Below are positions 8,741-17,894 of a DNA stretch of 64,000 nucleotides, piece after piece. Below the pieces are notes generated by a model. It did no database searches and had not been told where the DNA came from. It was given only the letters and a program-made list of their open reading frames with translations. The first letter of the stretch is position 1. Every line of letters starts with the position of its first letter. Both the position numbers and the translations under genes were made by a program. The stretch is from Terrimonas ginsenosidimutans (GTDB lineage Bacteria > Bacteroidota > Bacteroidia > Chitinophagales > Chitinophagaceae), in the NCBI RefSeq assembly GCF_022012415.1, contig NZ_JAKLTR010000001.1:496001-560000 (forward strand), in the 5' to 3' direction.

Positions 8741-9123
8741 GTCTTCATTTAATAAAACGGATACAATGTTTGCAGGCGGCGGTCGTTTTTTTGCGCCCGG
8801 TTGTTCAAGGTCAGATAATGGTTCACGCGCATTTTCTAAGTGCTATTTAAAAGCTTCTCCAGTGGGGTAGATGGCCGGAGTCAAACAACAAGTCCGTAAC
8901 TTTTCCCGACTACCGACTCCTTTTTTTAAAAAAACGCCCTTTTACCGGAAATTATCAAATTGCGAAGCTCTGCTATAGGTCACTGGCGAACGGCATCGAA
9001 GAGCAGGGCATAGCCATGTAAAAAACGGACACCGGGTGTTTAAGCAGCTTCCTTCGGCGTATCCTAATAGCTACCCGCATAGATTAACCACGCAGCCGCG
9101 TAGCAGCAACGCATCTTGCAACT
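8741..9123. other. Intergenic stretch without a recognisable gene
   Basis: No open frame here has protein-like composition or a plausible start. The stretch must hold the promoter of the receptor gene at 9124, but no clear TAnnTTTG box was found close to that ATG. Confidence 0.5.
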
Positions 9124-11574
9124 ATGAAAAAGCTGCTTATACTTTGCGTTGCGCTCGTTCACTGCTTATTATCATTGGCGCAGTCCTCAAAAGGGACCAT
9201 TTCTTTTACGATAAAAGATCAACGGGGCCATGCTCTTGAAAATATGACTGTTGAAGTGCTGAAAAAATCCGATTCAACATTGATGAAAACGGCATTCAGC
9301 GGAAAAGATGGTTATGCAGAGATCAATAACCTGAACCTAGGCACTTACATGATACGCGTCACCGGAATTGGTTACACCCACTTCTATTCGAACACCATTG
9401 AACTCACTTCAGCAAATGCCTCGATTCAACTGCCGGCCATCCTGATGACAAACCAGACAGCAGAAATGTCTGCGGTAACGGTAACAGCTAAAAAGCCATT
9501 TATCCAGAAGCTCAGCGACAGGATCGTCGTAAATGTGGAAAGCAGCATCATCGGAGCTGGGAGCTCGGCTATGGATGTACTGGAAAGATCACCGGGAGTG
9601 AATATCGATCAAAATGATGTAATCAGTCTTCGCGGCCGTTCAGGGCTTATTATAATGATAGATGGAAAACCCACACCAATGACGGGGGCTGACCTTGCCA
9701 ACTATCTCCGTGGTCTGCCATCAGGTGCCATAGACAGGATCGATATCATCACCAACCCTTCAGCAAAATATGATGCAGCGGGTAACGCGGGAATCATTGA
9801 TATCCGTTTGAAAAAAGATCAGCGAAAAGGAATGAATGGAACACTTACTGCCGGGTACGGCCAGGGAGTATACCCGAAGGCGAACGGAGGTGTTGTATTC
9901 AATTATCGCGACAAAGCAGTGAATGTATTCGGTAATTATAATTATGCATACCGGATTGTTTTCAACAACCTTCTACTCGACCGCAGGTTTTTCAATAACG
10001 GTGCATACGTTGGCGGAGACCTGAAAGACAATTATGGGAAAACGCCGATCAATACACACACGGCAAGAGCTGGCGCGGATTTCTTTCTTTCTAAAAAAAC
10101 GATCCTCGGCTTTGTAGTCAATGCAAATTTCAACCAATACTCACGCGACAACAGAAATAGCTCTATCGTGCTGAATTCACAGGCACAAAAAGAAAGCACT
10201 TTTAATGCAAATGCGACCAATGATGACAATGCCCGGAATTTTGTAGCAAACATTAATCTCAAACACAGTATTGATACAACAGGCCAGGAAATTTCCGCCG
10301 ACCTGGATTATGGCTCTTATAATTCAAATTCGCTGTCGCTGAATTCCACAAGCTATAGTAAGCTTGATGGTACACCGCTCCAACCCAATTATATTCTCCA
10401 GGGAGATCAGTCAGGACAGCTTGATTTCAAGATCGGAAAGATTGACTATGTAAGACCATTGAATAAAACGGCGCGGATAGAAGCCGGAATGAAAACAAGC
10501 TTTGTTTCTTCTGATAATGATGCAAAGTTTTTTGATGTAAGCTCCGGGTCTCCTGTAAATGATGTTAATAAAACCAACCATTTCCTTTACAAGGAAAACA
10601 ATAACGCAGGTTATGTGAACTTCAGCAAGACCTTTAAGAAGTTTGATCTTCAGCTCGGTCTTCGGGGAGAACATACAAATTTGAAAACGCAGCAGCTCTC
10701 AGGAAACATTAAATTTGATTCCAGTTACTTCCAGTTATTCCCCAGCGCTTTTTTCAATTACAAGCTTAAGGAGAACCAGGTGCTGGGCATTTCTGTAAGC
10801 AGAAGGATAGACAGGCCGGGTTATTCCCAATTGAATCCATTTTTGTTTCTTATTGATGTTACAACCTATGCAACAGGCAGGCCCGGGCTCCTACCGCAGC
10901 TGACCTGGTCTTACGAGATGAGTTATACATTGAAGAATTTGAGCTTTACAGCAAATTACAGTCATACGAAAAACCATCAGGATATTGCTATCGCAAGATT
11001 CAAGGATGTATTTCCTTCTGTTCCCTCTGATGATAACGTAACGGTTCAGATCCCCATCAATCTCAGCTCTTCAGATTATTACGGACTGAATATTTCAGCA
11101 CCAGTTCGTATTAACGCATGGTGGAATATGGTGAATGACGGGAACTTCTATTACAACCAGTTCAATGGTCAGTTAGGCGTAACAAGACTTAACCGCGGAC
11201 GACCCGCAGCATCTATCCGGAATAATAATATGTTTACTTTCAAAAAAGGCTGGAGCGCTGAACTGAGTGGAACATGGAACAGCGCGGGGCAATCCGGGTT
11301 TATGGTCTTCGATCCCAGATGGAATTTATCGGCAGGTGTACAAAAAACAATTTTAAAAGGGAAAGGAACACTTCGAGCGAATGTGTCCGACATCTTCTGG
11401 ACGGATCTGCCGCAAGCCGTGATCACTTATGATAATTACATTGAAAAGTGGAAAGCTTATCGGGAAACAAGAGTCGCCAATCTGACATTCTCTTATCGTT
11501 TTGGAAACAATAAAGTTCAGGCTGCCAGAAGAAGAGCGACGGCTTCTGAAGAAGAGCGCAGACGGGCGAATTAG
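9124..11574 (+). CDS. Outer-membrane beta-barrel receptor (TonB-dependent receptor-like, CarboxypepD_reg-like N-terminus)
   Basis: This 816-residue protein has a signal peptide (MKKLLILCVALVHCLLSLAQ). A carboxypeptidase-regulatory-like Ig domain covers about residues 24-105. A plug region follows (VLERSPGVNIDQNDVISLRG, MIDGKPTPMTGADL, IDIITNPSAKYDAAGNAGII), then a long aromatic-rich beta-barrel ending in LTFSYRFGNN. This matches the outer membrane beta-barrel family of Bacteroidota receptors, which is related to TonB-dependent transporters. No SusD partner is adjacent, so a polysaccharide-uptake role is not indicated. The tail after the last strand is short and arginine-rich (RRRATASEEERRRAN). 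Its stop lies 20 bases from the stop of the convergent AraC gene. Confidence 0.88.
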   Translation: MKKLLILCVALVHCLLSLAQSSKGTISFTIKDQRGHALENMTVEVLKKSDSTLMKTAFSGKDGYAEINNLNLGTYMIRVTGIGYTHFYSNTIELTSANASIQLPAILMTNQTAEMSAVTVTAKKPFIQKLSDRIVVNVESSIIGAGSSAMDVLERSPGVNIDQNDVISLRGRSGLIIMIDGKPTPMTGADLANYLRGLPSGAIDRIDIITNPSAKYDAAGNAGIIDIRLKKDQRKGMNGTLTAGYGQGVYPKANGGVVFNYRDKAVNVFGNYNYAYRIVFNNLLLDRRFFNNGAYVGGDLKDNYGKTPINTHTARAGADFFLSKKTILGFVVNANFNQYSRDNRNSSIVLNSQAQKESTFNANATNDDNARNFVANINLKHSIDTTGQEISADLDYGSYNSNSLSLNSTSYSKLDGTPLQPNYILQGDQSGQLDFKIGKIDYVRPLNKTARIEAGMKTSFVSSDNDAKFFDVSSGSPVNDVNKTNHFLYKENNNAGYVNFSKTFKKFDLQLGLRGEHTNLKTQQLSGNIKFDSSYFQLFPSAFFNYKLKENQVLGISVSRRIDRPGYSQLNPFLFLIDVTTYATGRPGLLPQLTWSYEMSYTLKNLSFTANYSHTKNHQDIAIARFKDVFPSVPSDDNVTVQIPINLSSSDYYGLNISAPVRINAWWNMVNDGNFYYNQFNGQLGVTRLNRGRPAASIRNNNMFTFKKGWSAELSGTWNSAGQSGFMVFDPRWNLSAGVQKTILKGKGTLRANVSDIFWTDLPQAVITYDNYIEKWKAYRETRVANLTFSYRFGNNKVQAARRRATASEEERRRAN

Positions 11575-11594
11575 TTCGGATTTTTTACTTCCAT

Positions 11595-12455
11595 TCATAC
11601 CATCGCGGAACGATGTAGTTTCTCCAGCAATTTTATATAAGGTCTGTCATTCTTCAATGTATTTTTTTCCAGGAACTGCCGCAGATGTTTGTAAAAGTGG
11701 CTGTGATCATAATAGCCATAAAGTGCATGGTCAAATGTTTCAGGGGAATGAACGAGATGAGTGGTGGCTTTCCTGATCCGCATGATCTGCAACGCTTGTT
11801 TGCTGCTGATGCCGGTGAATGTTTCAAAATACCTTTGTAGTGTTCGGCTTGATACGCCGTGCTGTGCTGCAAGCTGTTCAACAGTTACTGTGAACAGGTT
11901 GTTTTGAAAACAGCTGTCCAGTATAGAACTTACTTTGTTCACCGGATGAAGGGGACCGTCATAGTCTGCCAGCAGGGCGAGAAAATGACGACTTGCAACA
12001 TGAACACGATCCTCAAACGAAGCGGCCTTCTTGATATCTGAGATGACCTGTGGATCTATAAGATAGCTGAGCGGAAAAATATAGCCATGGTATTCTGAGA
12101 AGTCGACATCTTTTTGAAAAGCGATGGGTGATACGCGGAATTTGATCCCAAACAGACGATTATTCCTTTTGTGAAAACATTCGATCGCATTGTATCTCGG
12201 TAGAAAGCCATCGGTTTTCATTTCGAAACGCTGATCATTCACCTGCATGGTAAACGGCGTGCCGAGGTTGACCAGGTAAGTATATCCAATATTCGCAAAT
12301 TGTGCATCTGAGAATCCCCTGGGGTACTGATCCCACAATTCATCGAATCTTGTTTCCCAGAAAAAGTCTATGTATGGAGAGAGGTTCGACGGCGGCGGAA
12401 TGCGGAAATAGTTGTTTTCAAAATGATCCGTATGGAAAAACTCGATGTGTTGCAT
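11595..12455 (-). CDS. AraC-family transcriptional regulator
   Basis: This 286-residue protein has an N-terminal sensing region beginning IPPPSNLSPYIDFFWETRF, the usual opening of the DUF6597-like sensor found in Bacteroidota AraC proteins. A C-terminal AraC double helix-turn-helix spans about residues 185-282. In it, VEQLAAQHGVSSRTLQRYFE is the first helix-turn-helix and YGYYDHSHFYKHLRQFL the second. The ligand and the target genes are unknown. It is transcribed toward the receptor gene and away from the asparaginase gene's 3' end, so it stands as a monocistronic unit. Confidence 0.9.
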   Translation of the reverse strand: MQHIEFFHTDHFENNYFRIPPPSNLSPYIDFFWETRFDELWDQYPRGFSDAQFANIGYTYLVNLGTPFTMQVNDQRFEMKTDGFLPRYNAIECFHKRNNRLFGIKFRVSPIAFQKDVDFSEYHGYIFPLSYLIDPQVISDIKKAASFEDRVHVASRHFLALLADYDGPLHPVNKVSSILDSCFQNNLFTVTVEQLAAQHGVSSRTLQRYFETFTGISSKQALQIMRIRKATTHLVHSPETFDHALYGYYDHSHFYKHLRQFLEKNTLKNDRPYIKLLEKLHRSAMV

Positions 12456-12539
12456 AAGTCCCCTGATAGATAATTAGGAAAATTATCTCAAACAGGGAAG
12501 ATCATTGCTACCGAATATGTATTTGTACGACCGGAAGAC

Positions 12540-13028
12540 CTATTTGGTTTCTTCAAATACCCCGGTTTGGCGGTTTTTGCGAACATTATCCCAATGAAAG
12601 TAACGGCCATTCATTGCTACATAAACACCCGGAGGAAGTGTTTGTGCAAATGCCAGTGCGCTTCCCAGGTTAAAGAGGCCGTCTGAGCTACCAAATTTGA
12701 TGGGGATCATGGCGCCGGTCAGAACCACCGTTTTGTTCTTGACCTTTTCTGCCAGCCATTTGGCTGTCAGGCTCATCGTATCGGTTCCGTGAGTAATAAT
12801 AATCTGATTTTCTTCGCATTGGATGCACTGATGGGCGATCAGCTCCCTGTCTTCGTTTGTCATTTCCAGACTGTCGATCATCATTAGTGTACGGATCTCG
12901 ACATCGATGCGGTTTCTTCCCATTTCCAGCAGGTCCGACATATGCGTGTCTTTGAAATAGAGCTGGCCATTCAATTCATTATACTCCTTGTCAAAAGTGC
13001 CACCTGTGATAAATATGCGGATTCCCAT
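12540..13028 (-). CDS. Small single-domain asparaginase-like protein
   Basis: From the ATG at 13028 this is 162 residues and covers only the N-terminal alpha/beta domain of type I/II L-asparaginases. Visible motifs are IFITGGTFDKEYNE (first catalytic Thr), ITHGTDTM (second Thr-Asp pair) and VVLTGAMIPIKFGSSDG (Lys-containing loop). Full enzymes have about 330 residues, with a second domain that completes the active site of the partner subunit. That domain is missing and no second gene encodes it nearby. One-domain members are a known subgroup, so it is probably not a recent truncation. A longer GTG start at 13073 (MPLEIINF) is possible, but the ATG start matches family N-termini better. Confidence 0.82.
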   Translation of the reverse strand: MGIRIFITGGTFDKEYNELNGQLYFKDTHMSDLLEMGRNRIDVEIRTLMMIDSLEMTNEDRELIAHQCIQCEENQIIITHGTDTMSLTAKWLAEKVKNKTVVLTGAMIPIKFGSSDGLFNLGSALAFAQTLPPGVYVAMNGRYFHWDNVRKNRQTGVFEETK

Positions 13029-13300
13029 GCTACGATTAATTTGGACAGTGAAATTAATGATCTCCAATGGCACGCCAAGATAAGCAGCCGATTTTGGAAC
13101 AGATTTCTAAGTTGGAAATCAAAATGGCTTGAAAATTAGATGATTTTCAAGCTTTAAGGAGTTTTCTTGGAGAATGCTGATCCGATATATCCTTGACCCT
13201 TTTAGAGCATGAAATTCATTGTCAATCAGCACAATAAAAGAATTTTCACATTTTTTTGTATAATACAATTATGCTACTTAATTTAGCCCCGCCACAAATG

Positions 13301-13333
13301 AAAAAAGGCCCTTCCGTAGAAACGGACTGACCT
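13301..13333 (-). terminator. Intrinsic terminator of the candidate small RNA
   Basis: Minus strand: aggtc pairs with ggcct (one G-U), a tandem G-A mismatch follows, then tccgt pairs with acgga around a TTCT loop, and six T end the structure. The loop and layout match the terminators at 3361-3393 and 31181-31214. Confidence 0.65.
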
Positions 13334-13482
13334 CTAACGATTGCTTGCCATATGAAAATTCTTCGAAGTAAATTTTATGTCCTGTTTTACCAGGATTAGT
13401 TCTTACAGATTTGCTTCACTCACTTTGACCTCTGACGACTTGCCCCTATTTTTAACGATTGCCTGCCGTATGAACTATTATG
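13301..13482 (-). ncRNA. Candidate small RNA with internal direct repeats (about 180 bases)
   Basis: On the minus strand a promoter-like pair (TTG, 20 bases, TACATTTG) is followed by about 180 bases without a reading frame. The stretch ends in an intrinsic terminator with a TTCT loop and six T. No gene lies upstream on this strand to need that terminator. Inside, TTCATACGGCAGGCAATCGTT (minus strand, 13473-13454) recurs as a copy with two changes at 13355-13336. A related piece, GGCAAGTCGTCAGAGGTC, lies at 13444-13427; the element at 13349-13329 has the same GGCAAG...AGAGGTC ends. I do not recognise the family. The neighbouring genes are the asparaginase-like gene and the 517-residue helical protein. 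Confidence 0.5.
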
Positions 13483-13485
13483 ACA

Positions 13486-13493
13486 CAAATGTA
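13486..13493 (-). promoter_or_regulatory. -7 promoter element of the candidate small RNA
   Basis: Minus-strand TACATTTG fits TAnnTTTG, and a TTG (in TTTTG) lies 20 bases upstream, matching the -33/-7 spacing of Bacteroidota promoters. Confidence 0.5.
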
Positions 13494-13606
13494 GCGCGGC
13501 TTACATCAGCTTTCAAAACAACTTAAACCTGTTTTGAGCATGTCAAACAGGTTCAAAAAACAGCGAAACCCTTACTGGTAGCCGATTCTGTGAAAATTTC
13601 TGCACG

Positions 13607-15160
13607 ATGTCCAACCGTACACATGACATATTATTCCAGTTAATAAAGTCGCTCGAAAAGGCCGAGAAAAGGCATTTTAAGCTCTATATCACCCGTAGCT
13701 CGGGTAAGGAGGAGCTGAAAATTGTCCGTCTTTTCGACGTTTTGGACAAGCAGGACGTATATGATGAAAAATCTTTATTGAAAAAACTGCCCGGAACGGA
13801 GAAGAGGCAGTTGTACAACCTCAAGACGCACCTTTACAAACAGATACTTGCCAGTTTACGACTGCTCAAAAGTGCAGACAGCATTGACCTTCAACTGAAT
13901 GAGCAGTTTGATTATGCTCATATTCTCTATAAAAAAGGGCTGTTTGTGCAAAGCCTCAAATTACTTGAGCGTGCTAAAGAGCTGGCAAAAGCTCACCAGA
14001 AATTTTACTTCACAGCCCAGGTTATTGCGTTAGAAAAAAGGATAGAAAACCTTCATATAACGCACAGTGTACAAAATCGTGCGAATATTCTCGCTGAAGA
14101 AGCCAATGCTGTGAGCAAACACATAGATGTGGTTTCCCGCGTGAGTAACCTTTCCCTGCAACTATTCAGCTGGTTCACCTTACATGGCCATGCGCGCAAT
14201 GAAAAGGATGAGGCCGGTGTGCGGAAGTTCATGCAGCAGAACCTGCCGCCTGAAACCCACCTGCTGACAGGGTTCTATGAAAGGCTTTATCTGTACCAGA
14301 GTTATTGCTGGTACGCGTTTATCAGGCAGGATTTTATTCAGTATTACCGTTATGCGCAAAAATGGGTGGATATTTTTGAATCGAACCCATTAATGATCCG
14401 TGTAGAAACAAGCCACTATATCAAAGGGCTGCACTATCTGCTAAATGCGCACTTCGACTTACGTAATTATCGAGAATTTTCTGTTGTATTGAAAAAATTC
14501 GAACAGTTTGCGCGAACCCCGCGTGTACAGGAGCATGATAACTTCCGGATCCAGGCATTCGTGTATATCAGTACGGCAAAGATCAACCAGCATTTTATGC
14601 ATGGAACCTTCAAAGATGGGTTAAAGATCGTTCCGGAAATCGAAGCTAAACTGGAAGAATATGCACTTTTTCTTGATCAGCATCGCATAATGGTGATGAA
14701 TTACAAGATCGCCACACTTTACTTCGGCAGTGGAGATTACAGTACCTGTATCGATTATCTTCAGCAGATCATGCACAACAGCGGCGAACTTCGTACAGAT
14801 CTTCAGTGTTACGCACGCGTTTTGCACCTGCTGGCCCATTACGAATTGGGAAACTATGAGCTGATGGAGTCTCTGACAAAATCAGTTTACCGGTTTATGG
14901 CGAAAATGGAAAACCTCACAGTAGTGGAAGAAGAAATGTTCAAATTCCTCCGCCATTCCTTCCATAACATCCCGGCCAAAAAACTAAAACCGGAACTCGA
15001 ATTATTCCTCCAAAAGATCAAACACCTCGAAAAGAACAGGTTTGAAACACGGGCCTTTGCCTACCTTGACCTCGTATCATGGGTGGAAAGCAAAGTGTAT
15101 AGCAAACCAATGAGCGATGTGATCCGTGAAAAATATCTCGCAAGTAAGAGAAAGAATTAA
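13607..15160 (+). CDS. Conserved hypothetical helical-repeat protein (517 residues)
   Basis: The protein has no signal peptide and no membrane segment, so it should be cytoplasmic. It is rich in Leu, Lys, Tyr and Phe and consists almost wholly of predicted helices with TPR/SNAP-like spacing, for instance AHILYKKGLFVQSLKLLERA, TLYFGSGDYSTCIDYLQQIM and RVLHLLAHYELGNYELMESL. The first 100 residues (LIKSLEKAEKRHFKLYI, LKTHLYKQILASLRLLK) form a conserved opening known to me only from Bacteroidota hypothetical proteins. I do not know its function; a scaffold or protein-interaction role is the safest guess. It precedes the pcrA-like helicase gene by 147 bases on the same strand. Confidence 0.8.
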   Translation: MSNRTHDILFQLIKSLEKAEKRHFKLYITRSSGKEELKIVRLFDVLDKQDVYDEKSLLKKLPGTEKRQLYNLKTHLYKQILASLRLLKSADSIDLQLNEQFDYAHILYKKGLFVQSLKLLERAKELAKAHQKFYFTAQVIALEKRIENLHITHSVQNRANILAEEANAVSKHIDVVSRVSNLSLQLFSWFTLHGHARNEKDEAGVRKFMQQNLPPETHLLTGFYERLYLYQSYCWYAFIRQDFIQYYRYAQKWVDIFESNPLMIRVETSHYIKGLHYLLNAHFDLRNYREFSVVLKKFEQFARTPRVQEHDNFRIQAFVYISTAKINQHFMHGTFKDGLKIVPEIEAKLEEYALFLDQHRIMVMNYKIATLYFGSGDYSTCIDYLQQIMHNSGELRTDLQCYARVLHLLAHYELGNYELMESLTKSVYRFMAKMENLTVVEEEMFKFLRHSFHNIPAKKLKPELELFLQKIKHLEKNRFETRAFAYLDLVSWVESKVYSKPMSDVIREKYLASKRKN

Positions 15161-15307
15161 TTGCGCGATCGGATTTAATCGTACGTTTTTCTTTATCCAG
15201 AGATAAAATTCTAATATTTAATTCTTTTCTACTCACACTGAAAGTGTGCAAAAAAATCATTGCCTGCTCTTTCAACAAACCTCCTCATCCTAACGTAAAT
15301 TGCACCC

Positions 15308-17662
15308 ATGCAGGATTACATAAAAGGATTGAATGAGCGGCAGAAAGAAGCAGTGCTCCACATCAACGGACCTATCATGATCGTTGCCGGTGCAGGCAGC
15401 GGCAAAACAAAAGTATTGACTACCCGTATCGCCCACCTCATGGCAAGCGGCGTGGATTCGTTTAATATTCTGGCGCTGACCTTTACCAACAAAGCGGCGA
15501 AAGAAATGAAAGAGCGTATCGGAAAGATCCTGGGTAATGGCGAGGCCCGCAACCTTTATATCGGAACCTTCCACAGCGTTTTTGCCCGTATTCTTCGCAC
15601 AGAAGCGACAAGACTCGGCTATCCCAGCAACTTTACGATTTACGATACCGACGACGCAAAGAGCGTTGTAAAAGCGGTGATCAATGAAATGAATCTGGAT
15701 GATAAGCATTACAAACCAAATGTTGTTTACAATCGCATATCCGCTGCGAAGAATGCATTGGTTGGTCCGGGAGAATATGCAAATGACTATCATCTGCAGC
15801 AGGAAGATATGCGTGGTAATAAACCCGCCATTGGTCAGATCTATGATGCCTATGTAAAGCGTTGCTTTAAAAACGGCGCAATGGATTTTGATGACCTGTT
15901 ACTGAAATTTTACGAACTGTTGAAAAACTTTCCTGATTGCCTGAGCCGCTATCAGCACAAGTTCAAGTACATCCTGATCGACGAGTATCAGGATACAAAC
16001 CCTGCCCAATATGAAGTGATCAAACTCCTCGGCGCCATGCATGAAAATGTTTGCGTGGTAGGCGATGATGCACAAAGTATCTATTCTTTTCGCGGCGCAA
16101 CGATCGAGAACATTTTACAATTTCAAAAGGACTATGATAATGTGAAAGTGGTAAAGCTGGAACAGAACTATCGTAGTACACAAACGATCCTCAAAGTCGC
16201 CAACGATGTAATAGCAAATAATAAGGGCCAGATCGAAAAAACGCTGTTTACAGAAAACAGCGAAGGAGAGAAGATCAAACTGGTCCGCACAATGTCAGAT
16301 AACGAAGAAGGAAAGTATGTTGCGGATACGATCCAGGAGCAGAAACTCCGCAATCATTTTAATAACCGGGATTTCGCGATCCTGTACAGAACAAATGCTC
16401 AAAGCCGTGCATTCGAGGAAAGCCTTCGCAGAATGGCGATCCCCTATACGATCTACGGGGGTATGAGTTTCTACCAGCGAAAAGAGGTGAAAGATCTGGT
16501 AGCTTACCTGAGGCTCATCGTAAACCCGAATGACGAAGAAGCACTGAAAAGAATCATCAATTACCCGGCCCGCGGAATCGGTAAAACAACCATTGATAAA
16601 TCAATACTTCTTGCAAACCACGCAAACATACCGATGTGGGATGTTCTCGAAAATGCAGAAAAAGTCGGTTTCCGCGCAGGTACGCTCTCGGCGATTGAAG
16701 AGTTTGTGATCATGATCAAAAGCTTCAGCAGCATGCTCGGAAAGCAAAATGCATATGAAGTTGCGTTCCATGTTGGGAAACAAACCAATATCGTTAAAGA
16801 ACTTTTCAATGATAAAAGTACGGAGGGTGTACAGCGGTATGAGAACGTACAGGAATTATTGAACAGTATTAAAGAGTGGGTGGAAAGTCCGGATAACGAA
16901 GACGGTGAAGTGGTCGATAAATCACTCGGCTCTTATCTTCAGCAGATCACATTGCTTACAGACACGGACAATAAGGATCCGGATGCGGATACTGTAAAAC
17001 TGATGACCATTCACGCCGCGAAAGGGCTTGAATTCAGCTGTGTATTTGCCGGAGGGCTTGAAGAAGGGCTGTTCCCAAGCGGAATGAGCATTAACACCAG
17101 AGAAGAACTCGAGGAAGAAAGAAGGCTTTTCTATGTAGTGATCACCCGCGCGAAGCAAAGGCTGTGGATCTCTTATGCCAACACACGATATAAGTTTGGA
17201 CAGCTTGTACAAAACGAACCAAGCCGCTTTCTGGAGGAATTACCTGAACAATATCTTGACAGATCATTTGCCGGCGGTGGAACACGGAATCAATCCGGGT
17301 TCGGAAATTCGTCTTCAGGCTTGTCGGCATATCAACGGATGAACGGGAATAGCTTTGGGTCGGCAAACCAGGCTGAGAAGCGTTATGGTCCGCCTCCGGC
17401 AAAAAAGGACGAAACGCCGTCCTATATGAAACCGCAAAGCCCCTATCCTAAGGTTGTGGAACATAAACCATCTACCGATTTTGTTGCCAGCGATACATCT
17501 GCGCTGCAGGCCGGGCAGCGTGTAGAACATCAGAAATTCGGTTTTGGTGAAGTAATGAAAATGGAAGGAGCCTCCCACAACCCGATCGCTACGGTAAAGT
17601 TTGATCAGAACGGTGAAAAGAAGATCATGCTTAACTATGCAAAGCTGCGTATCCTGAGCTAA
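15308..17662 (+). CDS. pcrA: UvrD/PcrA-family ATP-dependent DNA helicase
   Basis: This 784-residue superfamily 1A helicase begins LNERQKEAVLHINGPIMIVA (Q motif). Walker A is AGAGSGKT (27-34) and motif II is DEYQDT (225-230). Further motifs are GDDAQSIYSFRGA (III), LEQNYRST (IV), VKLMTIHAAKGLEF (V) and FYVVITRAKQRL (VI). The last 45 residues (QRVEHQKFGFGEVMKMEG) form the Tudor-like C-terminal domain that PcrA uses to contact RNA polymerase. It unwinds DNA 3' to 5' in nucleotide-excision repair, mismatch repair and replication restart. The stretch at about 655-730 is low-complexity, as is usual for the linker. The promoter region is weak; TAAATTGC lies five bases before the ATG. Confidence 0.95.
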   Translation: MQDYIKGLNERQKEAVLHINGPIMIVAGAGSGKTKVLTTRIAHLMASGVDSFNILALTFTNKAAKEMKERIGKILGNGEARNLYIGTFHSVFARILRTEATRLGYPSNFTIYDTDDAKSVVKAVINEMNLDDKHYKPNVVYNRISAAKNALVGPGEYANDYHLQQEDMRGNKPAIGQIYDAYVKRCFKNGAMDFDDLLLKFYELLKNFPDCLSRYQHKFKYILIDEYQDTNPAQYEVIKLLGAMHENVCVVGDDAQSIYSFRGATIENILQFQKDYDNVKVVKLEQNYRSTQTILKVANDVIANNKGQIEKTLFTENSEGEKIKLVRTMSDNEEGKYVADTIQEQKLRNHFNNRDFAILYRTNAQSRAFEESLRRMAIPYTIYGGMSFYQRKEVKDLVAYLRLIVNPNDEEALKRIINYPARGIGKTTIDKSILLANHANIPMWDVLENAEKVGFRAGTLSAIEEFVIMIKSFSSMLGKQNAYEVAFHVGKQTNIVKELFNDKSTEGVQRYENVQELLNSIKEWVESPDNEDGEVVDKSLGSYLQQITLLTDTDNKDPDADTVKLMTIHAAKGLEFSCVFAGGLEEGLFPSGMSINTREELEEERRLFYVVITRAKQRLWISYANTRYKFGQLVQNEPSRFLEELPEQYLDRSFAGGGTRNQSGFGNSSSGLSAYQRMNGNSFGSANQAEKRYGPPPAKKDETPSYMKPQSPYPKVVEHKPSTDFVASDTSALQAGQRVEHQKFGFGEVMKMEGASHNPIATVKFDQNGEKKIMLNYAKLRILS

Positions 17663-17675
17663 GAGGATACAATAT

Positions 17676-17722
17676 AAAAGGAGTAAAAAGAGAAATTTCA
17701 GATTCGTCTTTTTACTCCTTTT
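17676..17722 (+). terminator. Intrinsic terminator of the helicase gene
   Basis: A perfect 15-base inverted repeat (aaaaggagtaaaaag / ctttttactcctttt) around a 17-base loop lies 14 bases after the stop. It is followed by a T-rich stretch. Confidence 0.75.
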
Positions 17723-17739
17723 TCTTTTAAACCCGGCAG

Positions 17740-17774
17740 ATAGATGATCTCTATGTAATATAGAATATCATTAT
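17740..17774 (+). promoter_or_regulatory. OxyR-like operator candidate upstream of ahpC
   Basis: ATAG-N7-CTAT (17740-17754) is followed by ATAG-N7-TTAT (17760-17774). OxyR binds four ATAG/CTAT elements spaced by seven bases; here the middle spacer is five and the last element has one change. The site ends 22 bases before the -7 box of ahpC, where an activator would bind. Confidence 0.4.
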
Positions 17775-17796
17775 CACAAGCTATTGTCTCCTTATC

Positions 17797-17804
17797 TATA
17801 TTTG
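17797..17804 (+). promoter_or_regulatory. -7 promoter element of ahpC
   Basis: TATATTTG followed by CGCC matches the consensus. The predicted leader is about 87 bases and contains the inverted repeat gtaacg-cata-cgttac at 17828-17843. Confidence 0.6.
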
Positions 17805-17894
17805 CGCCATCTAACGATGAATTACAAGTAACGCATACGTTACAAGCTTTGCCTCCAACATATTTTTATTTTTCAAACAATCATTAATCAAATT

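Noticed and set aside
13329-13473. Repeats considered as a small CRISPR array
   Set aside because: Only two good copies and one partial copy, uneven spacing, no cas genes; the promoter and terminator around them favour a small RNA.
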